From: CAKSQF01 sp051867915
GTDB lineage: Bacteria; Bacillota; Clostridia; Oscillospirales; CAG-272
Direction of reading: 5' to 3'
Assembly: GCA_051867915.1 (NCBI GenBank)
Contig: JBJDZJ010000166.1
Span: 1-7,109, forward strand
DNA length: 7,109 nucleotides
Positions 5,858-7,109 of the stretch are shown piece by piece. Each line of letters begins with the position of its first letter. Positions within the stretch are counted from its first letter, which is position 1. The notes under the pieces were generated by a model. The model did not search any database, was not told the DNA's origin, and saw only the letters and a program-made list of their open reading frames with translations. Both the position numbers and the translations under genes were made by a program.

Positions 5858-7003
5858 ATGAAAAAAGCGGTATATCACATTCTTTTTCTTGTTCTCTACA
5901 TTGCCCTGCTCTGGGGCTTCAACAAATGTATGAAGTTCGAGCGACCTGCCGACTATCCCGAGGGAGTTGAATATGCTAAGGCTACCGTCGTCGAGGTGGT
6001 TGAGGAAGAAATGGGTGTCGATCCCGACTATGACTACATCCGAATCGGCAAGCAGAAGCTGACGGTCGAGATCACATCGGGGAAATACAAGGGAAAAACG
6101 CTCACCGTCATGAATTATGTCACACGGACCGTCCGTCTTGAGGGTCAGGTGGGAAGCCGTTACATTATCGACAGTTATGACGGCTTCATTACGGCAAACA
6201 TCATGTCCTACGAACGGTCGGGCATCCTCGTCTTTCTGGCACTTCTGTTTATCGGACTTGTGATTCTGTTCGGGCGAAGAAAGGGGATTGCCGCAGTTGC
6301 GGCGCTGTTGGTGACGCTGCTCAATGTGGTCTTCCTGTTCATGCCCATGCTGATCAACGGGGTGCCTGCCATTTTGGCGGCGATCACCGTGGTTTTGCTT
6401 TCGACGCTTTATACCATGGTGGTTTTGAACGGGTTCTGTGCCAAAAGCGTCATTGCGACGGCGTGTTGCACGCTCTGTACGGTAGTGGCGGGGGTACTGG
6501 CGTGGCTTGTGGGCATTGTCGGGAACATTTCGACGCTCAACACGCCGGAAGCGGAGAATCTGCTTTTCATTACCGAGCAAACCACCTTCCGAATAGACAA
6601 TCTGCTGGTCGCCGGGATTCTGATTTCCTCCATGGGTGCAGTCATGGACACCTGTATGTCCATAGTTTCGTCGCTTTTTGAGTTGAAGGCGCAGAAGCCG
6701 TCGGTTTCGGCGAAGCAGTTGTTCCGCAGTGGCATGAACATCGGCAAGGACATTATGGGAACCATGACAAACACGCTGATTCTCGCCTTTGCCGGCGGAA
6801 GCATCAATCTGATCGTCACCTATTATATGTACTGTATGCCTGCCATCAGTCTGTTGAACACCGATTTTTTAGTGGTGGAGGCGGTCAAAGGGCTTGTCGG
6901 ATCCATTGCGGTGGTTCTTTCGATTCCTGCGGCGGCGTTTATGACTGCTGTTGTCATCGGGTGGAAGGAAAAGCGGCAGGTCGGGAAGAAGGTCGGGAGA
7001 TAG
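5858..7003 (+). CDS. YibE/F family multipass membrane protein
   Basis: This is a 381-residue protein. ATG 5858 was chosen because GAGG (5849-5852) lies 5 bases upstream, the protein then begins MKKAVYHILFLVLY as a normal first membrane segment, and an earlier in-frame ATG at 5819 falls inside the hairpin. One N-terminal membrane helix (about 5-20) is followed by a soluble segment (about 21-118, rich in beta strands, likely extracytoplasmic). About seven more hydrophobic segments follow (121-139, 143-165, 168-190, 195-222, 247-272, 301-321, 343-368). The block with GAVMDTCMSI (260-269) and GKDIMGTMTNTLILAFAGG (296-314) is characteristic of the YibE/F family, common in Firmicutes. Its biochemical function is not established; a transport role has been suggested. 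It uses more TTG leucine codons than the phosphatase gene and is separated from it by a hairpin, so it is probably a distinct or weakly coupled unit. Confidence 0.9.
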   Translation: MKKAVYHILFLVLYIALLWGFNKCMKFERPADYPEGVEYAKATVVEVVEEEMGVDPDYDYIRIGKQKLTVEITSGKYKGKTLTVMNYVTRTVRLEGQVGSRYIIDSYDGFITANIMSYERSGILVFLALLFIGLVILFGRRKGIAAVAALLVTLLNVVFLFMPMLINGVPAILAAITVVLLSTLYTMVVLNGFCAKSVIATACCTLCTVVAGVLAWLVGIVGNISTLNTPEAENLLFITEQTTFRIDNLLVAGILISSMGAVMDTCMSIVSSLFELKAQKPSVSAKQLFRSGMNIGKDIMGTMTNTLILAFAGGSINLIVTYYMYCMPAISLLNTDFLVVEAVKGLVGSIAVVLSIPAAAFMTAVVIGWKEKRQVGKKVGR

Positions 7004-7005
7004 CG

Positions 7006-7037
7006 TCGCCGAGCCTCGCCGACAGGGCGGACAAATC
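7006..7037 (-). repeat. Block A half-copy, inverted relative to 31-62
   Basis: These 32 bases are the exact reverse complement of 31-62 and start 2 bases after the YibE/F stop codon. The second half of the cloverleaf module (GGAGACTCC arm and closing GGACAAATCC) is missing, replaced by the gene end. In RNA read from the plus strand, GTCG/CGAC (7005-7008/7020-7023) with inner CGA/TCG forms a modest hairpin that could act as the gene's 3'-end structure. Confidence 0.8.
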
Positions 7038-7044
7038 TAGATTT
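7033..7044. repeat. 12-bp perfect palindrome at the block A / block B junction
   Basis: AAATCTAGATTT reads the same on both strands. It is formed where the inner end of block A meets the end of block B. The left-end copy of block A is preceded by different bases (AAAACG), so the palindrome is specific to this junction. Confidence 0.7.
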
Positions 7045-7078
7045 CATCATTCAGAAAAAGAATGTCGGCAGCCAAGGA
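7040..7078 (-). repeat. Dispersed repeat block B, right copy
   Basis: This is the reverse complement of 413-451 with four mismatches; 7056-7078 is identical to 413-435. Here it is fused to block A with only two bases between them, giving a combined B-A unit on the minus strand. Downstream (7079-7109) the plus strand is purine-rich and resembles, weakly, the flank of the left copy. Confidence 0.75.
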
Positions 7079-7109
7079 AGTGGGTGGGTTTCAGGGAGGG
7101 AGAGAACTT

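Noticed and set aside
5786..6580. Minus-strand open frame opposite the YibE/F gene
   Set aside because: Its product is rich in His, Arg, Asn and Gln with no domain, while the plus strand carries the membrane segments and conserved YibE/F motifs.

Overview
The window looks like a chromosomal segment of a Gram-positive gut or rumen Clostridia member, probably Oscillospiraceae/Ruminococcus-like. This is an inference from several traits seen together: strong AAGG-type ribosome binding sites, a lipobox lipoprotein, a type I dockerin, cohesin-like beta-sandwich modules, a Thr/Pro-rich linker ending in a PATGD plus membrane-anchor tail, a Cthe_2159-type beta-helix protein and a YibE/F membrane protein.

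Layout. Bases 1-539 hold no convincing gene. They contain a cloverleaf-like repeat (30-88), a chain of perfect or near-perfect hairpins (about 100-388), a second repeat block (413-451) and a 14-bp GC-rich hairpin (482-519). Bases 2408 down to 540 on the minus strand encode a secreted lipoprotein of the Cthe_2159 carbohydrate-binding family. It is driven by a clear sigma-A-type promoter (TTGATT-17-TATAAT) overlaid by five TGA triplets spaced 9-11 bp apart. Bases 2409-2691 are the divergent intergenic region.

On the plus strand, 2692-3786 encodes a surface-anchored protein (signal peptide, cohesin-like domain, ten 12-residue Thr/Pro repeats, PATGD, membrane segment, basic tail). Two bases after its stop, 3789-5762 encodes a secreted purple-acid-phosphatase-like metallophosphoesterase that ends in a cohesin-like domain and a complete type I dockerin. 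The two genes are almost certainly co-transcribed and translationally coupled. After a long hairpin (5790-5840), 5858-7003 encodes a YibE/F family membrane protein.

Both ends of the window carry the same two repeat modules in opposite orientation. A 32-bp exact match lies at 31-62 and 7006-7037, and a 39-bp match with four differences lies at 413-451 and 7040-7078. These are probably dispersed intergenic repeats that happen to bracket the gene cluster.

How the genes may work together: the most interesting reading is a minimal cell-surface assembly. A wall- or membrane-anchored cohesin-like protein on a long Thr/Pro stalk is made in a 1:1 operon with a dockerin-bearing phosphatase, next to a divergently transcribed surface polysaccharide-binding lipoprotein. 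Every domain was assigned by reading motifs only; no database search was possible.
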